Source: JAJPKK01 sp963807015 (GTDB taxonomy: Bacteria; Pseudomonadota; Alphaproteobacteria; Rhizobiales; Xanthobacteraceae). From it: a stretch of 64,000 nt of DNA. The notes beneath the pieces were generated by a model. The model searched no databases. It was not told the origin of the DNA and was given only the letters and a program-made list of their open reading frames with translations. A program made the position numbers and the translations under genes. Positions 1-8,169 of this stretch are shown one piece after another (the first letter of the stretch is position 1; each line of letters starts with the position of its first letter). The DNA is taken from positions 186,001 through 250,000 of the forward strand of contig CAWEAS010000028.1 of assembly GCA_963807015.1 (NCBI GenBank), given 5' to 3'.

Positions 1-2
1 AC

Positions 3-131
3 CGCGCCTGGGAGGCAACGGTCTACCGCATGGTCGGTCGCGGGGGACTGTGGACGGCGGAAGAGATCAAACTGATGGCCGATTACCTCGGCACGGAGTT
101 CGGGCCCGGCAAGGCGGCGACGCCACACTGA
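3..131 (+). CDS. C-terminal end of a probable cytochrome c-type protein (partial)
   Basis: Only the last 42 codons are inside the window and the start lies upstream. The tail reads as WEATVYRMVGRGGLWTAEE, then a helix ending in ADYLGTEFGPG. This resembles the last helix of small c-type cytochromes and of cytochrome subunits of sulfite or quinoprotein dehydrogenases, where a Met in RMVGRG-like sequence is often an axial heme ligand. No CxxCH is visible because the N-terminal part is missing. The gene lies 52 bp before the thiamine-diphosphate enzyme gene on the same strand, so the two may be cotranscribed. The assignment rests on this short tail alone. Confidence 0.45.
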   Translation, partial: RAWEATVYRMVGRGGLWTAEEIKLMADYLGTEFGPGKAATPH

Positions 132-183
132 AATATCGGGTACATCGAAAAAACGCGAGAACAAGGTTAATTGGAGGGCGATC

Positions 184-2157
184 ATGCGGGAGATAGTCGC
201 AAAATATTTGTCGCGCTCGATGTCGCGTCGGCGCTTTGTCGACGGCCTCACCAAGGCTGGCCTCACCGCGACGGCCGCCCAGTCTGTGCTCAGCGCCGTC
301 TCGACACCCGTCCTCGCCCAGGCGAACGCCACGGCCCCGGTGCCTTATCTGCCGCACGATGACGATGCATCCGCTCCGGCGCGGCCGTCGACGGTCGCGG
401 GGGTGAAGCAATTCCAGGGCACCGGCGGTGCGGCGCTCGCCGAGCAGCTGATCGCCTGCGGCGTGAAATACGTGTTCGGCAATTCCGCCAGCGAAGACGC
501 CCAGTTCTACGAGGCGCTCGTCGACCGGCCGCAGCTCAAATACATCCTCACGCCCCACGAAGGGCCGGGGGCTGCCATGGCAGCCGGTTACATCAAGGCG
601 TCCGGCGAGCCCGCCATCGTGATGCAGGCCGGCGTCGTCGGCATGGTCAATGCCATGGGCCAGATTTTCAACGCCTGGAAGGAGCAGACGCCGCTCGTCG
701 TCTACTCCTACCGCACCGACCAGTCCCGCCGCGCTGGCCGCGACGGCTTTGAGGAAGTTGCCAACCAGGAGCAGCTTGCCCAGCCGATCACGAAATACAC
801 CTGGCTCGCCCGCCGGCCGGACATGATTCCCGAGACCGTGCGGCGCGCCTTCAAGGCGGCCTGGACCCCGCCGTTCGGACCGTCCTACATCTCTTGGCAT
901 TCCGACTATAACGACGATCGCGCGCGCACCGAGATCATCCCGCAGGCGCAATTCGATCCGCGCATGCGCGTGCGGCCCGACCCCGACGAGGTCGCGCGTG
1001 CCGCGAAGCTTCTGGTCGAAGCGCGCATGCCGGTGATGATCGTCGGCGACGAAATCTACAAGGCCAAAGCGGTCGCCAAGGCCATCAAGCTCGCCGAGCT
1101 GCTGGGCATGCCGGTCACCCAGGTGCGCCAGATCTATGCCAATTATCCAGAAACCCATCCGCTTTGGGTCGGCAGCACGCCGGCGACTAATCTCACTTCG
1201 CTGACTTGGCCAAAGAACGCCGATGTCGTGCTCAACGTCGGCAACAAGTTCCAGCACAATGGCGCGGCGCCGATCGTGCCGCGCGGGCCGAAATTCATCG
1301 ACATGCGCATCGATGTCGCGAGCATGGGCAACGTCATGCTCACCGAGGTGCCGCTCGTTGCCGATGTCGGGCTCGGCCTCGATGATCTTTATGCGGCGGT
1401 GGAGCAGCTCGTCACGCCGGCATTCAAGGAGAAGGCGGCGCGACGCGCGGCCGAGGTCAAAGCCTTCTCCGACAATGCGCGGACGTTACGCGGGCTTGTG
1501 GTCAACAGCCCGGAATGGGACGACAGCCCGCTGATTGCCGACCGTGTCACCTACGAGGTCGGCAGGTTTGCCGATCCCGACGCCATCATCGTCAATGAGG
1601 CGGGCTCGGTCGCGATGCAGGGTTTCGACTTCAACCCGATCGGAGGCCGCGAGTTGTTCTACTACTACGGCTCTCACCTCGGATCGGGCGTCGGTACCGC
1701 GGCTGGCGTCAAGCTCGCGCGCCCGAACCAGCAAGTGATCTGCCTTGTCGGCGACGGCTCCTTTATCTTCGGGCCGACCGCGCTTTGGAACATGGCACGG
1801 CTGCAGTTGCCGGTGATCGTCGTCGTCTACAACAACCACGCCTATTCGGGACCGCACAGCCGCGTCGTCTCGAACGTGCCGGGCGGCCGCATGGTGCAGA
1901 CCGGACAGTTCGTTCACGACTATCTCGGCGATCCGGATATGAACATGGCCGATATCGCGCGTGGCTTCGGCGTTGCCGGCGAGGTCGTGGAGAATCCGCG
2001 GCAATTGCGGGAGGCGCTCACGCGGGCGCGCACCCATACGGTCGAGGGCAAGCCCTATCTGCTTGATGTGCAGGTCGCCCGCCGCGGCGTCGGCTGGATC
2101 GACAAGCCATGGGTGCCGCCGATCCGTATCGCCGACATCCGCCAGAAGCGGGTGTAG
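184..2157 (+). CDS. Tat-exported thiamine-diphosphate enzyme, acetolactate synthase-like
   Basis: A 657-residue enzyme of the acetolactate synthase/benzoylformate decarboxylase superfamily. After the signal come the TPP pyrimidine-binding domain with the activating Glu126 (motif PHEGPGAAMAAGY), a central domain, and the TPP pyrophosphate domain with GDGS at 523-526 and the metal-binding NN at 550-551. Unusually, the N-terminus is a twin-arginine signal: SRRRF at residues 14-18, a hydrophobic stretch, and a likely cut after VLAQA near residue 47. This implies the folded, cofactor-loaded enzyme is exported to the periplasm. The start is supported by GGAGGG seven bases upstream. The substrate cannot be read from the sequence; a 2-oxo acid is the family default. 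The next gene encodes a binding protein, so the two may handle the same compound. Confidence 0.85.
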   Translation: MREIVAKYLSRSMSRRRFVDGLTKAGLTATAAQSVLSAVSTPVLAQANATAPVPYLPHDDDASAPARPSTVAGVKQFQGTGGAALAEQLIACGVKYVFGNSASEDAQFYEALVDRPQLKYILTPHEGPGAAMAAGYIKASGEPAIVMQAGVVGMVNAMGQIFNAWKEQTPLVVYSYRTDQSRRAGRDGFEEVANQEQLAQPITKYTWLARRPDMIPETVRRAFKAAWTPPFGPSYISWHSDYNDDRARTEIIPQAQFDPRMRVRPDPDEVARAAKLLVEARMPVMIVGDEIYKAKAVAKAIKLAELLGMPVTQVRQIYANYPETHPLWVGSTPATNLTSLTWPKNADVVLNVGNKFQHNGAAPIVPRGPKFIDMRIDVASMGNVMLTEVPLVADVGLGLDDLYAAVEQLVTPAFKEKAARRAAEVKAFSDNARTLRGLVVNSPEWDDSPLIADRVTYEVGRFADPDAIIVNEAGSVAMQGFDFNPIGGRELFYYYGSHLGSGVGTAAGVKLARPNQQVICLVGDGSFIFGPTALWNMARLQLPVIVVVYNNHAYSGPHSRVVSNVPGGRMVQTGQFVHDYLGDPDMNMADIARGFGVAGEVVENPRQLREALTRARTHTVEGKPYLLDVQVARRGVGWIDKPWVPPIRIADIRQKRV

Positions 2158-2254
2158 GTGCGCGGCCATCCGTTGAAACGCCTCGGCGCGAGGCATGGCA
2201 TTATTCTTGCTCAATTGGCCTCGCCCACGCGGTGACCTTTAGGGAGCCACCACC

Positions 2255-3254
2255 ATGATCAACCCAGCTCTGTCCCGCCGCAGCGTTGTGGGGACTGGTC
2301 TTGCGGCGATGGCCGGAGCTGCGTTGCCGGCGCTTCCGGCTCGTGCCGCCACGCGGATACGCGTACTGACCAACTGGTTCGCGGAGGCCGAGCACGGCGG
2401 CTTCTATCAGGCGCTCGCCCAGGGACTTTACGAGAAGGCCGGCCTTGATGTGGTGATCAACCAGGGCGGCCCGCAGCTCAACAACTTGCAACTCCTCGCC
2501 GGCGGCGAAGCCGACGTGATCATGAGCTACGACATCCAGCTCCTCAACGCGTACGCGCGCGGCGTACCGGTCAAGGCCATCTTCACCTCGTTTCAGTTCG
2601 ACCTGATGGAAGTCTCTGACGCGGCCGGAGGTGCCGTCGCTCGAAGCCCTGAAAGGCCACAAGATCTTCATGGGCAACAGCGGCTTTTCGACGTTCTGGC
2701 CGTGGCTGAAGCTGCGTTACGGCTTCACCGACGACATGCCGGCGCCGAAGGGCACCAACCTGCAAACCTTCGTCAACGATCCGAACTCCGCCGTGGTGGG
2801 CTACATCACCTCGGAGCCCTACGTCGCGAAGAAGAACAACGTCCCCATCCGCTTCTTCCTGTTCGCGGACTACGGCTATCCGTCCTACTCCAACACTATG
2901 GCGACCACGGCGGACTTTCTGCGCGCCAATCCCGACGCCATCGCGCGCTTCACGCGCGCATCGGTCGAGGGATGGCGGAGCTATCTGCGCGATCCGTCGG
3001 CGGGCAACGCGCTCATCAAGCAACAAAACACCCGCATGGACGATGAGCAGCTCGCTTACGGCCTTGAAAAAATCCGCGAGGTCAAAGCCGTCGACGGCAG
3101 TGACGCCGCCACCATGGGCATCGGCATCATGACCCGCGAGCGCTGGCAGAAGACGCGCGATTTCCTGGTGGATGCGAAGCTGCTGGCGCCCGACGTTGAC
3201 TGGACACGAGTGTTTACTACGGATTATATCCGCGACCTCAAGATCACGATGTGA
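2255..3254 (+). pseudogene. NMT1/THI5-type ABC solute-binding protein, broken by a +1 frameshift
   Basis: This encodes an ABC importer binding protein of the NMT1/SsuA kind. The signal peptide starts LSRRSVVGTG, which is Tat-like, and ends PALPARA. The mature part has the family signature TNWFAEAEHGGFYQALAQGL. The first frame runs to about base 2614 and the rest continues in the next frame to 3254. Compared with the related gene at 4972, one extra T near 2615 (in GTCTCTGAC) breaks the frame. Removing it gives MEV-LTRPEVPSLEALKG, which aligns with the sister protein. The rejoined product would be about 332 residues. No permease or ATPase gene is adjacent. It is either a pseudogene or a sequencing error in an intact gene. 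Confidence 0.8.
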
Positions 3255-3281
3255 CGTGGGATAACGTTGGCCGGCGGCGGA

Positions 3282-4667
3282 TCATTCCAGCAGCGTCGGC
3301 GATGGCGATCTGACATTTTTGCCTGTTGACGTGAGGTCATCGAGCTCCTCGTAATCCGGGAGCTTGTCGCTCACTCTGCGGCCGCGGTTGATGACTATTC
3401 GATCTGCCTGTGGACGACAGAGCATCTCGTTCAAGGTCCGTGCCGCAAACACAATAAGTCGTGCCGGACTGCTTCCCACGATCCGTCCCAACGGCGCTGC
3501 GCGCGTGATATCCGCCGGCACGGGGCCCACGACCGCCGGAACGCCCGCCAGCGGATGATCGAGATGAAAGATTCGCACCGCTTGCTGGAACGTATCGACC
3601 ATGTCGTGATCGCCATACGCGTACCAAGTATCGCGGCAGTTATCGCCGGCGACGGCAACGGGAACGCCTGCGCTACGCAGCTCGTGGAGTAGCGTCACAC
3701 CTCGCCAGCGTGGCGTGCGTCCCGTGCGGCGATCCTGCAAGTAAACCATCGGAGTCGGCAAGGTGACGACGGATAATCCGGCATCGACGCAGAGGGCGAT
3801 GGTCTGCGCAGCTACATCCTCGGGCTGCAATGCCAGATTGACGCAATGGTCGCAGACGACGCGATTGCGAAACTTATTCCGCAGGACGGCGGCCGCGACA
3901 TGGGGCAGCGAAAACGCCTCGAGGTCATCGGACTCGTCCACATGCAAATCAACGTCAAGGCCACGCTCGGCAGCAAGCCGCAGAAGGGTATCGAGCAACG
4001 CGTCGGTGTCCGACAAAGTGCCGACATGATCCTTCCCGGCCGCGCGTGTGACGCCTCCCAAAATGCCGCCTGACTCGGCGACGAGGTCGGCTAACCGTAC
4101 GCCGTAGTTGTCGCGAAAGGCATCGATGGGCACGAGAGCCACGGCCTGCAATGCGACTCGTCCCGCCCATTCTGCGCGCAATTCCCGAAACACCGACCAG
4201 CTTCGCTCCGCCAACCCTTCATGGGAATCGAGATGCGTGCGTATTGCCGACACTCCGTGGGCGTAAGCGCAGCGGAGCCCGAATGACATCCGCCGATAAA
4301 GATCTTCATGGCTCCAGAAATTACGATCGTGCGCGGTGCCCACGCGCCCGCCGGTGAAGGTGCCGTCCGGATTGCTGCGGGGGATGACCTGACATTTGTC
4401 CAGGTGAGCGTGCATATCGACCAGCATCGGCCAGACGTGCCGGCCGGCGAGATTCACGATCGGTGCATCTGTAGGAGCCTCGGTGCCGGAGGCACTGATC
4501 CGTTCGATTCGCTCACCCACAACCAAGATATCGAGGGCCTGCGAACCGTCATCGTCCATGGTAGCTCCGGCAACCGGTTCCGCCAGGAAACATGCCGGCA
4601 CTTGCGCTTGCCTGATCCAATAGCTTCCGGAATCCGGGATGGTCACAGCGCTGATGTTGAAGCTCAT
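3282..4667 (-). CDS. Cytosine deaminase-like metal-dependent amidohydrolase
   Basis: A 461-residue amidohydrolase resembling cytosine deaminase (CodA) and related hydrolases of cyclic amides. The metal-binding MHAHLDK motif follows the N-terminal beta-sandwich (PMLVDMHAHLDKC). Later come a DLHVDESDD strand, a CDHCVNL segment, and the catalytic VAGDNCRDTWYAYGDHDMVD block, where cytosine deaminases carry the metal-binding aspartate. The family hydrolyses C-N bonds of pyrimidine or related rings in the cytoplasm; the exact substrate is unknown. The gene diverges from the binding-protein gene at 4972, and its 3' end faces the frameshifted binding-protein gene. The setting suggests salvage or breakdown of an imported heterocycle such as a thiamine pyrimidine or nucleobase analogue. 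That link is inferred from context only. Confidence 0.75.
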   Translation of the reverse strand: MSFNISAVTIPDSGSYWIRQAQVPACFLAEPVAGATMDDDGSQALDILVVGERIERISASGTEAPTDAPIVNLAGRHVWPMLVDMHAHLDKCQVIPRSNPDGTFTGGRVGTAHDRNFWSHEDLYRRMSFGLRCAYAHGVSAIRTHLDSHEGLAERSWSVFRELRAEWAGRVALQAVALVPIDAFRDNYGVRLADLVAESGGILGGVTRAAGKDHVGTLSDTDALLDTLLRLAAERGLDVDLHVDESDDLEAFSLPHVAAAVLRNKFRNRVVCDHCVNLALQPEDVAAQTIALCVDAGLSVVTLPTPMVYLQDRRTGRTPRWRGVTLLHELRSAGVPVAVAGDNCRDTWYAYGDHDMVDTFQQAVRIFHLDHPLAGVPAVVGPVPADITRAAPLGRIVGSSPARLIVFAARTLNEMLCRPQADRIVINRGRRVSDKLPDYEELDDLTSTGKNVRSPSPTLLE

Positions 4668-4971
4668 TGAATCGCCCTTTCACCCGGCGGACAAGTTATG
4701 CGCCAAGACCGCTGGGTTGACGAGAGGCTGCCGCATCGAGAGCTCGTGTGTTGCGAGGGTGAAACCGTGCAAGCGCCGCTGTTGCGCAAGAATGGGGAAT
4801 CGCGAGCGAACTGCACGCAACGGCATCTGTTGGGTGGAGCTGACGCTCGCACGCGGCTGAGGTGACGCAAAATGATGCTTTACGAATGGGGTTCACGCCT
4901 GCACATTTTCAATACGCAGCATGCTGCTCCTGCTGCTTGGCGAGGCCGGGACTTCTGAGAGGACCACGACC
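4668..4971. other. Divergent intergenic region, 304 bp, no gene
   Basis: This region separates the amidohydrolase gene (minus strand) from the second NMT1-type binding-protein gene (plus strand), so it should hold both promoters. I see no convincing -35/-10 pair, hairpin or conserved small gene. An in-frame ATG at 4921 exists upstream of the chosen start at 4972, but it lacks a ribosome-binding site and a signal-peptide-like sequence. Confidence 0.5.
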
Positions 4972-5979
4972 ATGTTCAGGACATCCTTGTCTACCTTGCG
5001 CATCGGAACGATCGGCTTCGGCATCCTTGCGAGCGCGATCGGAGCTCATGCGAACGATGCGGTTCGGGTGGTGATGAGTTGGCTGCCCGATCCGCAGCAT
5101 GGCGGATACTACCAGGCGGCTGCGACCGGCATTTACGCCAGACATGGACTGGACGTGACCATCCTGCCAGGCGGGCCTCAGATCAATTCGCAGCTGATGC
5201 TGGCAAGCGGACAAGTTGATTTTCGCGTCGCGTCGAGTTCGGCGAGCGGCTTCAACTACGTCGAGCAGAAGATTCCGGTGGTGGTCATTGCGGCCTCGTT
5301 CCAGAAGGAGCCGTCAATTCTCCTGTCCCATCCGGGCGTCGATACGGTCCCCGCGATGAAGGGCAAGCCGATCGAGCTCGGCCAGCAATCGGTTGACACC
5401 TGGTGGCGCTTCCTTGTGGCCAAGTACGGCTTCGTTGATTCCCAGATACGTCCCTACACGTTCAGCCTCGCACCATTTCTTGCTGATAAAAACATGGTGC
5501 AGCAGGGCTACGTCACCTCGGAGCCGTACCTGGTCGAGAGGCAGGCCGGCTTCAAACCCAACGTGTTCATGGTCGCCGACATCGCCGATTATAATTCCTA
5601 TGCCCAGACCCTCGAAGCAGCGGCTACAACGGTCAACGGCAAGGCGGACCTGGTCCAACGCTTCGTCGATGCCACGATCGAAGGCTGGTACAGCTATCTC
5701 TACGGCGACCCGACTCCCGCCAACGCGATGATCAAGCGCGAGAACCCCGAGAACACCGATGTCGACATCGCAAATTCAATCGCAGCCATGAAGGAGCGCG
5801 GGCTCGTCGATTCTGGAGACACGACTTCGCTCGGCATCGGTGCGATGACCGACGCGCGGTGGAAGTCCTTCTTCGAAACTGCGTCGCGGCTGGGGATTTA
5901 TCCAACCAGCCTTGACTACACCAAAGCCTATACCCTGCAGTTCGTGAACCATAAACATGGACTCGAGATGCGGAAGTGA
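4972..5979 (+). CDS. NMT1/THI5-type ABC solute-binding protein
   Basis: A 335-residue periplasmic binding protein, a homologue of the frameshifted gene at 2255. It has a signal peptide (IGTIGFGILASAIGAHA). The mature part begins with a strand and then SWLPDPQHGGYYQAAATG, the NMT1/SsuA ligand-site signature, followed by GGPQINSQ and ASGQVDF. Family members bind thiamine pyrimidine precursors, sulfonates, nitrate or riboflavin. The ATG at 4972 was chosen because GAGAGGA lies just upstream and a clean signal peptide follows. No cognate permease or ATPase is nearby, so it either borrows a transporter from elsewhere or works as a receptor. The ligand is unknown. Confidence 0.8.
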   Translation: MFRTSLSTLRIGTIGFGILASAIGAHANDAVRVVMSWLPDPQHGGYYQAAATGIYARHGLDVTILPGGPQINSQLMLASGQVDFRVASSSASGFNYVEQKIPVVVIAASFQKEPSILLSHPGVDTVPAMKGKPIELGQQSVDTWWRFLVAKYGFVDSQIRPYTFSLAPFLADKNMVQQGYVTSEPYLVERQAGFKPNVFMVADIADYNSYAQTLEAAATTVNGKADLVQRFVDATIEGWYSYLYGDPTPANAMIKRENPENTDVDIANSIAAMKERGLVDSGDTTSLGIGAMTDARWKSFFETASRLGIYPTSLDYTKAYTLQFVNHKHGLEMRK

Positions 5980-6029
5980 GTTGAACCATTCCGCCGCGCG
6001 AAGCACGCAGAATGCATGCCCGCGGCGGG

Positions 6030-6968
6030 TCAGCTCGCCGCGGCTTCCTTGCGGTGCTGGTAGAAGCGGTTGAACTTCGCGAGCAGGAATTCGCCGGCGC
6101 TGACGTGCGGCAACCCCTCGAACGTGGCGTCGAAGTTCGGATCGAAGAAGAACGGGATGGAATAGCGCGCAACGCCGGCGCGATTGATGACCCGATGGGG
6201 GGCCGAGCGGATCGCGCCCTTGGTGATTTCGGTCAGCATGTCGCCGGCATTGATGATGAAACTCTGCGGATGCGGCGGCACCGGTATGATCTCGCCGGTC
6301 GGCGAGCGGACTTCCAGTCCGCCGTTGGCATCCTGGGCGAGGATGGTGAGGAAGCCGTAGTCCTGGTGCTCGGCCGCGCCGAACTCGTTCTCGGCAACAT
6401 TGCTGTTCGGCGGATAGTGGAACAGCCGCATGAATGCGATCGGCTTGCGGTAGCGCTCGCGCAGCTGCGCCGCGGGGATGCCGAGACAGAACGCGAGCGG
6501 GCCGAGCAGGCGATCGCCGAGCCCCATCAGCGCGTCGAAATAACGCTCGACATCGGCGCGAAACCCTGGGAGGTCGGGCCAGCGATTGACGCCATGCAAC
6601 GGCTTGCCGGTCTTCACGTCCGGATCGTCCGCGGTGACGTTGATGCCGAGGTTGAAGCTCTCTTTCAGGTCGGGCCGGTTGCCCGGATAGACCGTCTGGT
6701 GCATCGGCACGTAGCCGCGATTATGCCGATCGATCTTGAGCTGCATGCGCGTCTCAAGCGGGAGCGCGAAGAAGCGTTCCGCCGCGGCAAACGCTCCGGT
6801 GATCACATCGGCCGGAACGCCGTGGTCGACGAGTTCGAAGGCGCCCCACTCGCCGAGCACGCGTTTGAGGTCGCGGCCGACGCGCGCGTCCGCGTCGCCC
6901 TCGCCGCGCGTGATCGGGGCCATGCTGACGACGGGAAGTGCTTCGCTCATTTGCATCATGAATTCCAT
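6030..6968 (-). CDS. 2-oxoglutarate/Fe(II)-dependent oxygenase, isopenicillin-N-synthase-like
   Basis: A 312-residue non-heme iron oxygenase. It has the N-terminal DIOX domain (GEWGAFELVDHGVP, AERFFALPLE) followed by the 2OG-Fe(II) jelly roll. The iron ligands are visible as H201-x-D203 (EHQDYGF) and H258 (APHRV). The 2-oxoglutarate-binding R268-x-S270 follows (ARYSIPFFF). Length and motifs match cytoplasmic enzymes that hydroxylate or oxidise small metabolites. The start could be the ATG at 6968 or a TTG at 6974, and neither has a strong ribosome-binding site. It is divergent from the binding-protein-like gene at 7039, separated by about 70 bp that must contain both promoters. The substrate is unknown. 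Confidence 0.8.
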   Translation of the reverse strand: MEFMMQMSEALPVVSMAPITRGEGDADARVGRDLKRVLGEWGAFELVDHGVPADVITGAFAAAERFFALPLETRMQLKIDRHNRGYVPMHQTVYPGNRPDLKESFNLGINVTADDPDVKTGKPLHGVNRWPDLPGFRADVERYFDALMGLGDRLLGPLAFCLGIPAAQLRERYRKPIAFMRLFHYPPNSNVAENEFGAAEHQDYGFLTILAQDANGGLEVRSPTGEIIPVPPHPQSFIINAGDMLTEITKGAIRSAPHRVINRAGVARYSIPFFFDPNFDATFEGLPHVSAGEFLLAKFNRFYQHRKEAAAS

Positions 6969-7038
6969 ATCCAAGGGTGAGCGTCATTCTGTATCGTCGC
7001 GGCGCGCTTGCCAACACTGAAGGCCTCACGGATCACGC

Positions 7039-7962
7039 ATGAAGCTCGCGGTCCCCGACCTGATTTCGAATTCCTATTTCCCGGCCATAGCCGCCGTCGA
7101 GCTCGGCTTCTTTGCCCGCGAGGGGCTCGATGTTTCGCTCGAACTCGTCGTCCCGGTCGAGGACGCCATGGCGGCGATGCGCGACGGCACGTTGGAGTTC
7201 ATCGGGTGCTCCGCGCATCTCCTGGTCGGCGGTTTCCCGGAATGGCGCGGCGCCAAGCTCCTCTGCGCGCAGGCGCAGGGCATGTATTGGTTCCTGGTGA
7301 TGCGCTCCGATCTCGCGCCGCGCCGCGGCGATGTCGCCATCGTCAAAGGGCGAACGATCGGAGCCGCGCACTGGGTCGGCATGGGGCTGCGTCGCCTACT
7401 GATCGACTCAGGAATCGACCCGGTGGGCGATTCCGTCAACATCGCGCCGATCCCCGGCGCTCACGGCAAAGGGATGAACTTCGGCGTGCTCGCGGCCCAG
7501 GCGCTGGAGGAGGGCAGGGTCGACGGCTTCTGGGCGAACGGCATGGGCGCCGAGATCGCCGTGCGGCGTGGCGTCGGCACTGTGGTGATCGATGCGCGAC
7601 GCGGAGACGGGCCGCCGGGCGCGTTCAATTACACCATGGCCGCAGTCGCCGCGACAGACGCCCTGATCGAGCGTAGACCCGAGGTTGCCGCCGCGGCTGT
7701 TCGCGCCATCGTGCGCACGCAGGCCGCGCTGCGGCACGAGCCTGCGCTTGCGGCGCGTGTCGGGCGCAAACTCTTTCCGCCAAGCGAGGCGGAACTGATC
7801 GTCGATCTCATCCGTCGCGATGCGCCGTATTACGACGCCACGATCACGCCAGAATTTGTGCGTGACATGACGGCGTTTTCCCGGGCCGTCGGAATTCTGA
7901 CAAGGAGCCCATCTTATGATGACGTCGTGTCGAGCCAATTCGCTGACCTTTGGAGGGGCTGA
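7039..7962 (+). CDS. NMT1/SsuA-like binding protein lacking a signal peptide
   Basis: A 307-residue protein with the NMT1-like periplasmic binding fold: AVPDLISNSYFPAIAAVELG, FFAREGLDV, EFIGCSAHLL and a second lobe with GRTIGAAHWVGMGLRRLL. No signal sequence precedes the fold. The in-frame stop at 7018 rules out a longer product, so as read it is cytoplasmic. Proteins of this kind occur as orphan binding proteins and as THI5-like enzymes, in which the same fold makes a pyrimidine from its own histidine. I see no support for the second activity. It is divergent from the 2-oxoglutarate oxygenase gene, which suggests a shared small-molecule pathway. Confidence 0.65.
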   Translation: MKLAVPDLISNSYFPAIAAVELGFFAREGLDVSLELVVPVEDAMAAMRDGTLEFIGCSAHLLVGGFPEWRGAKLLCAQAQGMYWFLVMRSDLAPRRGDVAIVKGRTIGAAHWVGMGLRRLLIDSGIDPVGDSVNIAPIPGAHGKGMNFGVLAAQALEEGRVDGFWANGMGAEIAVRRGVGTVVIDARRGDGPPGAFNYTMAAVAATDALIERRPEVAAAAVRAIVRTQAALRHEPALAARVGRKLFPPSEAELIVDLIRRDAPYYDATITPEFVRDMTAFSRAVGILTRSPSYDDVVSSQFADLWRG

Positions 7963-8169
7963 TTGCGCAAGCGCCGATCAACATTGATGGCAAAAACATG
8001 GCTATGACCTTTCGAAAAATTGAGGAGACGCCGCTCGATGGTTTGCGTAAAGGATTGCGTTGCATTTTGAACTCGCCGTGCGCCCCTATTTGTCGACGCT
8101 CCGCGCGCGGCTGACTCGACATCCCTTTTTGTCTGCGTAACAGTCATTCGGTATTTGCGAGGAAACCCA

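Noticed and set aside
7039..7962. THI5-type pyrimidine synthase instead of a binding protein
   Set aside because: The missing signal peptide fits, but I cannot see the histidine and iron site of THI5 enzymes, so only the fold is called.
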